Source: CALKHT01 sp964511575 (GTDB lineage: Bacteria; Planctomycetota; Phycisphaerae; Phycisphaerales; Phycisphaeraceae). Taken from it: 64,000 nucleotides of DNA. The translations under genes and the position numbers were made by a program. This document shows positions 44,443-52,883 of this stretch, piece after piece. How positions within the stretch are numbered: position 1 is the first letter of the stretch; each line of letters begins with the position of its first letter. The stretch lies in contig CAZEFM010000003.1 of NCBI GenBank assembly GCA_964511575.1, positions 1 through 64,000 of the forward strand, read 5' to 3'. The notes below the pieces were generated by a model. That model made no database searches. It saw only the letters and a program-made list of their open reading frames with translations, and was not told the DNA's origin.

Positions 44443-44861
44443 GGATCATGACGGTGCACGCACAACCCGCGCAATGCAGATCGACGCCCCGACAACGGGC
44501 GGCGCGATCGCGCGGCTTGAGCCTGGTCGAGGTGCTGGCGAGCCTGGTGCTCATCGCGGTGGTCATGCCGATCGCCATGCACTGCGTGTCGCTGTCCACC
44601 AACGCCTCATCGCTGGCGGCGCAGCGACTCACCGCGACAACGCTGGCGCAGGCGCGACTCAACGAGATCATCGCCACCCACGACTACACCGCCCCGCAAC
44701 AACAGGGCGACTTCGGCGAGGACTACCCCGCCTTCACCTGGACCGCCTACGCCTATGACTTCGACACGGCCGTCAAGGAGATCGAAGTCGTCGTCACGTG
44801 GATGTCCCACGCCGGCGAGCAGAACGTGAAACTCACCACGCTCATGTTTACGGACACCTGA
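44439..44861 (+). CDS. gspI: Minor pseudopilin, GspI type
   Basis: A 140-residue prepilin-like protein. The leader of about 26 residues ends RSRG, followed by LSLVEVLASLVLIAVVMPIA with Glu5; the +1 residue is Leu rather than Phe. The rest has LAQARLNEIIATHDYTAPQ and ends in strand-rich VKEIEVVVTWMSHAGEQNVK, the usual GspI layout. GspI nucleates the tip complex with J and K. Two starts are possible: GTG 44439, which overlaps the gspH stop as GTGA, or ATG 44448. Confidence 0.8.
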   Translation: MRIMTVHAQPAQCRSTPRQRAARSRGLSLVEVLASLVLIAVVMPIAMHCVSLSTNASSLAAQRLTATTLAQARLNEIIATHDYTAPQQQGDFGEDYPAFTWTAYAYDFDTAVKEIEVVVTWMSHAGEQNVKLTTLMFTDT

Positions 44862-44864
44862 TCG

Positions 44865-45650
44865 ATGCGATGCGATGCGCAACCAATCCGAGGTTCATGG
44901 CACGGCTGTCTGCCGTGGCGTTCCGCGCTGCGCAGCCACACCGCATCACAGCATCATCAGGGCTTCACGCTTTTTGAAATGCTCACCGCGATGGTGATCA
45001 TGAGCGTGCTGGCGATGTCGATCTATTCGAGTCTGCAGATTGCCTTTCGCGCGCGGCGATCGGCGGAGCGGGCGCTGGAGCCGGCGCGGGTGTTGGCGCT
45101 GAGCCTGGAAATGGTGGCGGCGGAACTGCGGGCGGCAGCGCCCATCACCGGCATGCTCGCCATCGAGTTCATCGGCACCGATGCACGCGAAAGCGCCATC
45201 CACGAAACCGACTCCATCTTCTTCTACAGCACCTCCGGATATCAGCCCTGGCCCGAACACGATGTCGGGTTCCGACAGGTCGAGTTTCTCGTGGCTCACG
45301 ACATGGCAACGCAGGAACGCGTGCTGCTGCGGCGCACCGTGACGGCCGCGCTGACGCCGATCACCCCCGAGCCGGATGAACTGGTGATCTGTCGCGGAGT
45401 ACGGGCGTTCAACGTGCGCTACCACGATGGCTCATCGTGGATCGATTCGTGGGACTCGGCCTCGTTCGACGATGCCCTGCCCTACGCGGTGGAACTGACG
45501 CTGGAACTGGAACCGGACGAGGAACCGGGACCGAACGAACGCGGGCCGATGATGACAACGATCGTCTCGATACCGCTGGGTGGCGCCCGCTCATCGAGCG
45601 ATGAGGAAGGCGGCAGCGGCGGCGGAGGCGGTATTTTGAACCTGTTCTGA
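44865..45650 (+). CDS. gspJ: Minor pseudopilin, GspJ type, with an unusually long leader
   Basis: A 261-residue prepilin-like protein cut after HHQG before FTLFEMLTAMVIMSVLAMSI (Glu5 present). The body (LALSLEMVAAELRAAAPITG, VGFRQVEFLVAHDMATQERV, CRGVRAFNVRYHDGSSWIDS) fits GspJ. Leaders in this operon are 12-27 residues, but here the only start is ATG 44865, giving a 33-residue leader. Its DNA contains GGCACGGC/GCCGTGGC, a short inverted repeat that looks like a repeat element captured in frame. The C-terminus is Gly-rich (EEGGSGGGGGILNLF). It lies 3 nt after gspI. Confidence 0.82.
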   Translation: MRCDAQPIRGSWHGCLPWRSALRSHTASQHHQGFTLFEMLTAMVIMSVLAMSIYSSLQIAFRARRSAERALEPARVLALSLEMVAAELRAAAPITGMLAIEFIGTDARESAIHETDSIFFYSTSGYQPWPEHDVGFRQVEFLVAHDMATQERVLLRRTVTAALTPITPEPDELVICRGVRAFNVRYHDGSSWIDSWDSASFDDALPYAVELTLELEPDEEPGPNERGPMMTTIVSIPLGGARSSSDEEGGSGGGGGILNLF

Positions 45651-45653
45651 ACC

Positions 45654-47033
45654 ATGAACGCAACGCGATGCACACCACGAACGTCGCTCAACCACGCACC
45701 CGCACGGTGCGCGGGGACGATCCTGATCGTCACGATGTTCGTGGTGTTGAGCATCGCGGCGATGTCGATCGTGTACGCGCGTTCCGCCCGGGTGGAGGCG
45801 ATCGCCTCGGCCAATCTCGCCGCCCAGACGCAGGCGCAGTACATCGCCCGCGGCGCGGTGCAGTACGTCATGGGCGTGCTTGCCGACCTGCAGGGCGAAC
45901 TGCTGCGACCCGAAGACCTCGAAGTGGAAGCCGTACCCTTCGGCGATGGCTACTTCTGGCTCATCACGCCTGACTGGAACCAGCCAGAAGGATTGAAGTT
46001 CGGCCTGATCGATGAATCGAGCAAGCTCAATCTCAATACCGCCACGTACGACATGCTCATCAAGCTGCCGAACATGACGGATGAGTTTGCGGCGTCGATC
46101 GTCGACTGGCGCGACCCGGACAGCGATACCACGCCCAACGGCGCGGAAAACGACTACTACATGACGCTGCGGCCGGCGTACCACTGCAAGGATCAGCCCT
46201 TCGAAACGCTGGAGGAGCTGCTCATGGTGCGCGGCGCGACGCACGAGCTTGTCTTCGGCGAAGACACCAACCGCAACAACATGCTCGATCCGAATGAGAA
46301 CGATGGCGACGAAACGCTGCCGCCGGACGATCGCGACAACGTTCTGGATCGCGGGCTGGTGGATTACGCGACGGTCTATACATTGGCGCCAACGCAGAAC
46401 GCGGATGGCGAATCGCTGGTGAACGTCAATCTGGGCGACAGCACACGGCTGCGCGAACTGCTGGAGACTCGGCTCAACTCGGGTGATATCGAAGGCATCA
46501 TCGCCGAGGTGCAGACGAATCGACCTTACCGCAACCTGATGGACATGTTCATCCGCGCGAAGCTTCGGCCGGAAGACTTCGATGCGATCTGGGACGGTCT
46601 GACGGCGATGGAGGAAGGCGCTCCGCGCATGGGGCTGATCAACGTGAACACCGCGCCGGAGGAAGTGCTGGCGACGCTGCCGACGTTGAGCGAGTCCGAC
46701 GCCGCGACCATGGTGGCGGAACGGGAAACGGCTGACCGGGAGAACGGCGGGTTTTCCTGGGTCGCCCGGGCGCTGACGGAGGAAAAAGCGATTCGAATCG
46801 GCGACTATATCACCGGTCGAACGTATCAGTACACGGCCGATGTGGTGGCGGTGAGCGCCAACGGCCGATCGTTCGCGCGGATACGTGCGGTGATCGATTT
46901 TTCCGGCTCGCCGCCGCGCATCGTGCACTATGCCGACCTCACGGCACTGGGTTGGCCGCTCGATCCGCAGATTCTGGAAACACTGCGGGCCGGTGAACCG
47001 TTGCCCGCACCGCGAAGCGTGGTGGAGTTTTGA
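45654..47033 (+). CDS. gspK: Minor pseudopilin GspK
   Basis: A 459-residue protein, long as expected for GspK. A 21-residue leader precedes TILIVTMFVVLSIAAMSIVY, which lacks Glu5, as is normal in GspK. Next come GYFWLITPDWNQPEGLKFGL and the helix-hairpin region SSKLNLNTATYDMLIKLPNM then EFAASIVDWRDPDSDTTPNG. A second one is GLINVNTAPEEVLATLPTL. The Asp-rich insertion DTNRNNMLDPNENDGDE may bind calcium. GspK caps the pseudopilus. The end EPLPAPRSVVEF is followed by a repeat-word gap before the GspL-like gene. Confidence 0.9.
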   Translation: MNATRCTPRTSLNHAPARCAGTILIVTMFVVLSIAAMSIVYARSARVEAIASANLAAQTQAQYIARGAVQYVMGVLADLQGELLRPEDLEVEAVPFGDGYFWLITPDWNQPEGLKFGLIDESSKLNLNTATYDMLIKLPNMTDEFAASIVDWRDPDSDTTPNGAENDYYMTLRPAYHCKDQPFETLEELLMVRGATHELVFGEDTNRNNMLDPNENDGDETLPPDDRDNVLDRGLVDYATVYTLAPTQNADGESLVNVNLGDSTRLRELLETRLNSGDIEGIIAEVQTNRPYRNLMDMFIRAKLRPEDFDAIWDGLTAMEEGAPRMGLINVNTAPEEVLATLPTLSESDAATMVAERETADRENGGFSWVARALTEEKAIRIGDYITGRTYQYTADVVAVSANGRSFARIRAVIDFSGSPPRIVHYADLTALGWPLDPQILETLRAGEPLPAPRSVVEF

Positions 47034-47040
47034 TGGGGGA

Positions 47041-47070
47041 AGGTACGGAGGGACGGAGGCACGTAGGGTG
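47041..47070. repeat. ACGGAGGCAC-family words between gspK and the GspL-like gene
   Basis: GGTACGGAGGGACGGAGGCA, then CGTAGGG. It belongs to the same word family as 36851-36878 and 58411-58450. Confidence 0.5.
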
Positions 47071-47099
47071 TTGGGCGAAGGGTTAACTGAAAGAACGGC

Positions 47100-48545
47100 A
47101 TGAAGTTGTCTGGGAAACAATTGTTGGGTCTGGCGGTGGAGCCTGGGGCGTTGACGGCGTGCCAGTTGCAGTGGGACGGATCGCGCCCACAGGTGGTGCG
47201 CTCCGCCACGTTCGTGCTGCCCGAATCGGCGACGCTGGAAAAGCCCGAGTCGCTCGGCGATGCGTTCACGCAGTTTCTGCGCGAGCAGCGCTTCACCGCG
47301 AAACGCGCGATCATCGGGTTGCCCGCGGCGTGGCTGGCGGTGAAGGACCGCATGGCGCCGCCGGGCGACGATGCCAGCACGTTCGACATCCTGCGGCTGC
47401 TTGCCGAACAGGAGTTCGCCACCGATGCGCGTGAACTGGTGTTCGACGGCTCGCTCGACGCCGCGCCGCTTCACACGCCCAGCGCCGATGATCCGCTGCG
47501 CGCGGTGCTGCTCTTTGCCACGCTGCGCCGTCGCATGGAGGGCATCGTCAAGCTCGTGGAGCAGGCGGGGGTGAAACCGGTGGCGGTGACCTCCACCGCC
47601 ATTGCGGTGTCGGATGTCGCGGCCGTCAACGATGCCTCGATGCTGCTGCGCGTCACGCCAACCGCGGTGGAACTGGTGTGGCGGAACGACGGCCGCATCG
47701 GTGCGGTGCGCCACCTCAGCACGCACGGCCCGGGTGCCTCGGGCGGCGATGCAACGTGGGGCAACGGGCTGGGCGGTGAGCTTCGCCGGGTGTCGCTCAC
47801 GTTCCCCGCCCCGACGGGTTCGACCAAACGCAAGCTTTGCCTCGTGGACAGCGCGGGGCTGTCGAACGATGCGGTGACGGCACTGGGTGAACGGCTGTCG
47901 CTGCAGGCGCAGGTGATCACCAGGTTGGGGCCGCTGCACGTGCAGGCGACGGACGGCGGCAGCACGGTGACGCCCGAGCACGCCGGCGCCGCCGCTTTGG
48001 CGCTGCGCGGGGCGAGTGATCAGCCGCTGATGGTGAATTTCCTTCACTCGCGGCTCGCGGCGCCGCCCGAGCGGATGCCAATCTATTGGCGGTACGGCAT
48101 CGCCGCGGCGATCCTGCTGGTGGTCGGGATTCTGGCGCTGGCGGCGGACATGATGCTCACCCGCAGCGAGATCAAGCAGATGAAGGTGGCCTATGCCGCC
48201 ATCGAGACACCCGCGCAGGAAGCGGAGAAGCTGCGCAAACGGGTCCGGCTCGCCCGGGGCTGGTACGATCAGCGACCGAAGCTGCTGGACTGCCTTGCGG
48301 CGCTGACGATGAGCTTCCCGGAACGGGGTGTTGTCTGGGCGACCAACCTGGCGATCGATCACAACATGATCTGCAGCGTCACCGGCAAAGCGGAGAACGA
48401 CGCCAGCGTTTCCACGGTGCGCGATGCGATCAGCGCTTCGCCCTACTTCACCGACATCAAGTCGGGCGGGTTTCGTGAAGCGGACCGCCAGTCGCGGCAG
48501 GTGTCGTTTTCCATTACCGCCCGTTACCGCGGCGATCAGGAGTGA
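47100..48545 (+). CDS. GspL/PilM-like assembly protein
   Basis: A 481-residue protein. Residues 1-300 form an actin-like PilM/GspL cytoplasmic domain: LLGLAVEPGALTACQLQWDG, AIIGLPAAWLAVKDRM, EQAGVKPVAVTSTAIAVSDV. One membrane helix follows (YGIAAAILLVVGILALAADM, about 330-350), then a periplasmic PilN/GspL-C-like domain (SVSTVRDAISASPYFTDIKS, QVSFSITARYRG). GspL ties the ATPase to the inner-membrane complex. Naming it GspL rather than a PilM-PilN fusion rests on position after gspK. Its stop overlaps the next gene's start region. Confidence 0.82.
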   Translation: MKLSGKQLLGLAVEPGALTACQLQWDGSRPQVVRSATFVLPESATLEKPESLGDAFTQFLREQRFTAKRAIIGLPAAWLAVKDRMAPPGDDASTFDILRLLAEQEFATDARELVFDGSLDAAPLHTPSADDPLRAVLLFATLRRRMEGIVKLVEQAGVKPVAVTSTAIAVSDVAAVNDASMLLRVTPTAVELVWRNDGRIGAVRHLSTHGPGASGGDATWGNGLGGELRRVSLTFPAPTGSTKRKLCLVDSAGLSNDAVTALGERLSLQAQVITRLGPLHVQATDGGSTVTPEHAGAAALALRGASDQPLMVNFLHSRLAAPPERMPIYWRYGIAAAILLVVGILALAADMMLTRSEIKQMKVAYAAIETPAQEAEKLRKRVRLARGWYDQRPKLLDCLAALTMSFPERGVVWATNLAIDHNMICSVTGKAENDASVSTVRDAISASPYFTDIKSGGFREADRQSRQVSFSITARYRGDQE

Positions 48546-48550
48546 GCCTC

Positions 48551-49156
48551 GTGCAGATGTCCTCCAAACGTGAACGCGTGATGATGATTGCGGCAGCGGT
48601 GGTGGTCGGCGCGCTGGTGCTGGACATGTTCGTGCTGTCGCCGGTGCTGGCGTGGCGCGAGGAGTTGTCGCAGGAGCACGCCGCCCTGTCGCACAAGCTT
48701 CAGGAAGCGCAGATGCTCGTGGACAACCACCCGCAGATGCAGCGGCGCTGGCGCGAGATGGTGGCGGCGGGTCTCGGTGACAATGCCGCAGCCGCCGAGG
48801 CGACCGTCTACCGCGCGGTGGGCGAGTGGGCGCGGGAATCGGGGCTGCAGTTGCAGTCGATCGTTCCCGAACGCGTGCAGGAGGATGAATCGCTGCAGCA
48901 GGTGACGCTGCGGGCGACGGCAACGGGGCCGATGCGGGCGGTGGCGCGGTTTCTGGAAAAAGTGGAGGCGGCGGAGTTCCCCTTGCGGGTCACGCAGTTG
49001 CAGCTTGGCGCTCGACGGGAAGGGGTGGACGACCTGACGGTGCAATTGCAGCTTTCGACGCTCGTTCGACAGTCACCGCAGCCCGATTCGCCCGGGGGCG
49101 ACAGGCCGCGCGAAGCAGCCGCCCCGGCGGGCCATTGGCAGGAGAATCGATCGTGA
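48551..49156 (+). CDS. GspM/PilO-like assembly protein
   Basis: A 201-residue protein with a membrane helix near the N-terminus (VMMIAAAVVVGALVLDMFVL), a coiled-coil stretch (EELSQEHAALSHKLQEAQML) and a ferredoxin-like periplasmic domain (ESGLQLQSIVPERVQEDESL, ATATGPMRAVARFLEKVEAA, PLRVTQLQLGA). That is the GspM/PilO plan; the protein pairs with the GspL-like one. The start is GTG 48551 with AGGAG 8 nt upstream; an in-frame GTG at 48542 overlaps the upstream stop. The end is a Pro/Gly-rich tail whose stop overlaps the next GTG. Confidence 0.78.
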   Translation: MQMSSKRERVMMIAAAVVVGALVLDMFVLSPVLAWREELSQEHAALSHKLQEAQMLVDNHPQMQRRWREMVAAGLGDNAAAAEATVYRAVGEWARESGLQLQSIVPERVQEDESLQQVTLRATATGPMRAVARFLEKVEAAEFPLRVTQLQLGARREGVDDLTVQLQLSTLVRQSPQPDSPGGDRPREAAAPAGHWQENRS

Positions 49157-50286
49157 GGAAGTCCAAGATCATCCTGTTCGCTGTTGCCGCGTTGCTGCTG
49201 ACGCTGGTGGCCGTGGAACCGTCGACGTTGCTGGGGCAGCAGCGTGAGCGTGGGTCGCGCCAGCGTGGCGCTGCGCCGTCCGAGGTGCGTGGCAGCCGCG
49301 GCGCCACCCCGGCGGCGGGCGTCCCCGTGGACCGTGATCGGCTGGAGCGAGCCCTCGCAGCGGAAGCATTGGAAGTCGGGGAAGCGGACATCGACCTGGA
49401 CGCGGAGATGGACGCCGACGTGGAAGTCGCCCCCGTCGAGGCCGATGCCGATGCGGACGACCGTAACGATGATCGCAACATCGCCCCGCGACGCCGCGAC
49501 ACCGCGAGTAACACCGCCAATGAGGACGACAAGCGTGACAGCGATCGCAACCCCTCAACGCTGCCCACGGATAACAAGGCGCGGTACGACCTGCTCGTGC
49601 AGCGGAACATCTTCCTGCGTTCAAGGCGCCCCCAATCGGCACGGCCCACTGCGGTAGCGACCCGTCCGACACCTCGAACCGAGACGACGACGCAGCCGCG
49701 ACCGCTGCCCAACCCCGGCCGCGACTTCGCGCTGCGAGGCGTGGCGGTGCACGGCGATCGTCGCACCGCGTTTCTCGAGGACATCAAGAACAAGTCGGCC
49801 GTGTCGGTGCGCGTGGGCGACCTCGTCGCGGGATCACGCATCGTCGGCATCGAACTTGACTACATCGAAATCGAAGCGAAAGAGAAGCGGTCGCGCATCA
49901 CCGTGGGCCAGGACCTCACCGGCACGACGGCACAGGTGGTGTACGTGCCCGGCCTTGAACGGCGCAGCGGCAGCGCAACCATCACCACGCTGGGACGATC
50001 CGGCAGCGACGCCGATGAACGTGGTGGACGCAACCGACGTGGTGGCAACGCCAACGGACGCGGCGGATTCGGACGCGATCAGCGCGGCGGCGGTGGTGCT
50101 GGCGGCGGTGGCGGCAACGAATTCGAACGCGGATTCATCGAAGGCAACGCCCCGGCAGCCGTGCCCGCACCCGTCATCATCGCCCCGGCGCCCGATTTCG
50201 ATGACATCCAAATCGAGCAGGAACTCTCCCGCGAGCAGGAACTGCGCATGCGACGCCTGCGTGAACTGCAGCTCCAGGACGATTGA
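49153..50286 (+). CDS. GspC-like inner-membrane protein of the type II system
   Basis: A 377-residue protein starting at GTG 49153, which overlaps the upstream TGA; GGAG is 8 nt upstream. It has a signal anchor (IILFAVAALLLTLVAVEP), then a long Asp/Arg-rich linker (about 45-150). The homology-region-like domain has LRGVAVHGDRRTAFLEDIKN, AVSVRVGDLVAGSRIVGIEL and IEIEAKEKRSRITVGQDL. In GspC/PilP this domain contacts the secretin. After it a Gly/Arg/Asn-rich stretch (about 288-330, GGRNRRGGNANGRGGFGRDQ) and a charged helical end follow. Immediately upstream of gspD, as C usually is. The low-complexity linkers are much longer than in classical GspC. Confidence 0.75.
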   Translation: MRKSKIILFAVAALLLTLVAVEPSTLLGQQRERGSRQRGAAPSEVRGSRGATPAAGVPVDRDRLERALAAEALEVGEADIDLDAEMDADVEVAPVEADADADDRNDDRNIAPRRRDTASNTANEDDKRDSDRNPSTLPTDNKARYDLLVQRNIFLRSRRPQSARPTAVATRPTPRTETTTQPRPLPNPGRDFALRGVAVHGDRRTAFLEDIKNKSAVSVRVGDLVAGSRIVGIELDYIEIEAKEKRSRITVGQDLTGTTAQVVYVPGLERRSGSATITTLGRSGSDADERGGRNRRGGNANGRGGFGRDQRGGGGAGGGGGNEFERGFIEGNAPAAVPAPVIIAPAPDFDDIQIEQELSREQELRMRRLRELQLQDD

Positions 50287-50375
50287 TCGAACAACCCCAG
50301 CGCGCCGACACCACGGCGTGCTACTGAACCCCGAAGCATCGAACCCACGGACGTGAAGATATGAGGAATGACCGC

Positions 50376-52727
50376 ATGAAACAGTGGCTCCTGACCGGGC
50401 TGACCGCAGCCATGGCGATGATCCTGGCGCTCACGCCCACCAGCGTTGCTCAGGATTATGAACCGCAGCCCACCGAGGACGCCCCGATTCTCCTGAACTT
50501 CAAGGATGTGTCGGTCGACGTGGTGCTCGAGTACCTCTCGGAAACCGCCGGGCTGATCGTGATCAAGACGCTGGATGTGCGTGGCACCGTCACGCTGATC
50601 AGCCGGCAGCCGTTGAGCGTCGATGAAGCCATCAGTGTGCTCAACAGCGTGCTGAAGGAAAAGGGGTACGCGGCCATCCTCATGGATCGCACGCTCAAAA
50701 TCGTCGACTTCGCCAACGCGAGCAAGGAAAGCATTCCCGTGCGTGCCGGCAACATTCCCGAGTTGATCCCGCGGACCGATGAAATGGTCACGCAGGTGAT
50801 CCAGCTCAAGCATGCCGACTGCGCCCAACTCGCCAACGACCTTGGTCCGCTGCTGCCCAGCTATGCGGTGCTGGCGGCCAACACGCGCACCAACTCGCTG
50901 ATCCTCACCGACACGTCCGCCAACATCCGCCGCATCACCGAGATCGTGCGGGCGCTGGATGAGAGCATGGTCAACGCCGTGGACGTGCGTGTCTTCGCGC
51001 TGGAGTTCGCCGATGCCCGTGACGCCGCCCGACTGGTCAACGACCTGTTCGGCAGCCAGGGTGGTGGCGGCGGCAACCGCGGACGCGGTCGCGCCAACGA
51101 AGACCCCCGGGCGCAGATCTTCCTGCGCATGGCGGGCGGCGGCGTGCAGGCGGGCGCGGAAACCACCACCGGCCCCACCGTCGCCACGCAGGCATCCGCC
51201 GATGAACGCACCAACACCATCGTCGTCACCGGTTCGCCCGAAACACTCGACATCATCGCCAAGGTGATCGAGGAACTCGACGCCAACCCACAGGCCACCC
51301 AGGCCGTCTTCATCCACAAAGTCCGCAACGGCGACGCCGCCCAGATGTCCGATGTGCTCAACCAGCTCTTCGGCTCCACCACCGGACGAGGCCGCGCCAC
51401 CAGCAACCGATCCACCACCAACCGCGGCGGGTTCGGCAACACCAACCGCTCCGGTGGATTCGGCAACACCAACCGCGGCGGCAACTTCGGCGGCGGCGGT
51501 GGCTTCGGCGGAGGAGGCGGCTTCGGCAACACCTCCGGAGGCGGACGCGGCGGCTTCGGACGCAGCGGCAACGCCACCCCGCGCAACGATGACCTCCTGG
51601 GCGACACCATCCCCGTCGCCAACCTGCAGGAGGACCCGGGCATGGAAGATTTCCGCGTGCCGGAGGAGGAAACCTTCGACTTCGAAAGCGCCGCCGCGGG
51701 TCTCGCCGGCCAGGTCGATGTCGTCGCCGAGCCTGACACCAACTCGCTCATCATCATGACCCACCCGCGCAACTTCGCGCAGATTCAGCAGATCATCGAG
51801 GACCTGGACCGCCCCATGCCCCAGGTGCTCATCAAGGTGCTCATCGCCGAGGTCACCCATGATCGCTCGCTCGAGGTCGGCGCGGAGTGGTCCATCCTCA
51901 ACAACAGCGGATCGTTCAACCTCTTCACCGATCTGGGGGTCACCGCCGCAACGGGCGGCATGATCATGCGGCTGGCCGAGCAGAACATCGAACTCACGCT
52001 TCGCGCTCTGGAAATTGCGGGCAAACTCGATGTGCTGTCCCGCCCCTACATCCTCGTCGCGGAGAATCAGCCCGCCGGCATCATGGTCGGCCAGCGTGTG
52101 CCCTTCATCGTCCGCTCCCGCGTCACCGATGCGGGCCAGGTCATCAACGACATTCAGTACGAGGACGTCGGCATCATTCTCGAGGTGACGCCGCACATCA
52201 ACTCCGAAGGCCTCGTCGTCATGGACGTGACGCCCACGATCTCCGCCATCACCGATTCATCGGTGCAGATCTCCGAAGTCGTGCAGGCGCCGATCTTCTC
52301 CAACCGTTCCGCCTCCAGCCGCGTCGCCATTCAGGACGGACAGACGATCGTCATCGGCGGCCTGATGCAGGACCAGTTGACCGAAACCGTGCGCAAGGTG
52401 CCGCTGCTGGGCGACATTCCCCTGCTGGGTGAGCTCTTCAAGAGCACCCGCATGGAAAAGAGCAAGACGGAACTGCTGATCTTCCTCACGCCCCACGTCG
52501 CGCGTGACAGCTCGGAGCTGCAGGATCTGTCCGGCCGCGAGGAACGCAGCACCAAGATCGTTCCCCATGCGGTGGAACCGGGCATGTACGACGAGCACAT
52601 GGAAGGTCTGCGTCGCGGCATGCGGCCGGAGCGCTCCACCGATGTCGTCCCGCCCGCTGAAGTCCCATCCACCCACGGCGATTCCTCGGACACCGCTCCG
52701 CAGCGTCGCATCGAAGTGGCTCCCTGA
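50376..52727 (+). CDS. gspD: Type II secretion secretin GspD
   Basis: A 783-residue outer-membrane channel. Signal peptide 1-25, then N0 (ILLNFKDVSVDVVLEYLSET), N1 (VTQVIQLKHADCAQLANDLG), N2/N3 (VDVRVFALEFADARDAARLV, QAVFIHKVRNGDAAQMSDVL), and the secretin domain (VLIKVLIAEVTHDRSLEVGA; QPAGIMVGQRVPFIV; DGQTIVIGGLMQDQ; KVPLLGDIPLLGELF). Between N-domains it has Gly/Asn/Arg-rich inserts near 229 and 332-407 (NRGGFGNTNRSGGFGNTNRG). I start at ATG 50376, which has GAGGA 8 nt upstream; ATG 50361 is in frame without a Shine-Dalgarno. C and D come last here, whereas they lead the classical operon. Confidence 0.95.
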   Translation: MKQWLLTGLTAAMAMILALTPTSVAQDYEPQPTEDAPILLNFKDVSVDVVLEYLSETAGLIVIKTLDVRGTVTLISRQPLSVDEAISVLNSVLKEKGYAAILMDRTLKIVDFANASKESIPVRAGNIPELIPRTDEMVTQVIQLKHADCAQLANDLGPLLPSYAVLAANTRTNSLILTDTSANIRRITEIVRALDESMVNAVDVRVFALEFADARDAARLVNDLFGSQGGGGGNRGRGRANEDPRAQIFLRMAGGGVQAGAETTTGPTVATQASADERTNTIVVTGSPETLDIIAKVIEELDANPQATQAVFIHKVRNGDAAQMSDVLNQLFGSTTGRGRATSNRSTTNRGGFGNTNRSGGFGNTNRGGNFGGGGGFGGGGGFGNTSGGGRGGFGRSGNATPRNDDLLGDTIPVANLQEDPGMEDFRVPEEETFDFESAAAGLAGQVDVVAEPDTNSLIIMTHPRNFAQIQQIIEDLDRPMPQVLIKVLIAEVTHDRSLEVGAEWSILNNSGSFNLFTDLGVTAATGGMIMRLAEQNIELTLRALEIAGKLDVLSRPYILVAENQPAGIMVGQRVPFIVRSRVTDAGQVINDIQYEDVGIILEVTPHINSEGLVVMDVTPTISAITDSSVQISEVVQAPIFSNRSASSRVAIQDGQTIVIGGLMQDQLTETVRKVPLLGDIPLLGELFKSTRMEKSKTELLIFLTPHVARDSSELQDLSGREERSTKIVPHAVEPGMYDEHMEGLRRGMRPERSTDVVPPAEVPSTHGDSSDTAPQRRIEVAP

Positions 52728-52778
52728 GCACGAAAGCCGCTTGCAACCAAGACGGCACACCACAAGTGAAACCGCGGC

Positions 52779-52826
52779 GCGCGGGGTCGGTTGTTGCACC
52801 TGATGTGCCGCCGCCCGACCCCGCGC
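52779..52826 (+). terminator. Strong hairpin after gspD
   Basis: A perfect 12-bp stem GCGCGGGGTCGG (52779-52790) / CCGACCCCGCGC (52815-52826) with a 24-nt loop, 50 nt after the gspD stop. No T run follows. It probably marks the end of the secretion operon. Confidence 0.5.
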
Positions 52827-52869
52827 CGGCCGGTTCCATCGCACATCTGGAATCCCGCGGTAAAGCGGC

Positions 52870-52875
52870 TACCAT
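52870..52875 (+). promoter_or_regulatory. -10 TACCAT of holB
   Basis: TACCAT then 8 nt then the ATG at 52884, no Shine-Dalgarno; a near-leaderless start. Confidence 0.4.
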
Positions 52876-52883
52876 GAGACGCG

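Noticed and set aside
45591..48923. 1110-codon minus-strand frame across gspJ, gspK, the GspL-like gene and the start of the GspM-like gene
   Set aside because: It runs across several clearly coding plus-strand genes and has no recognisable domain; a GC-driven shadow.
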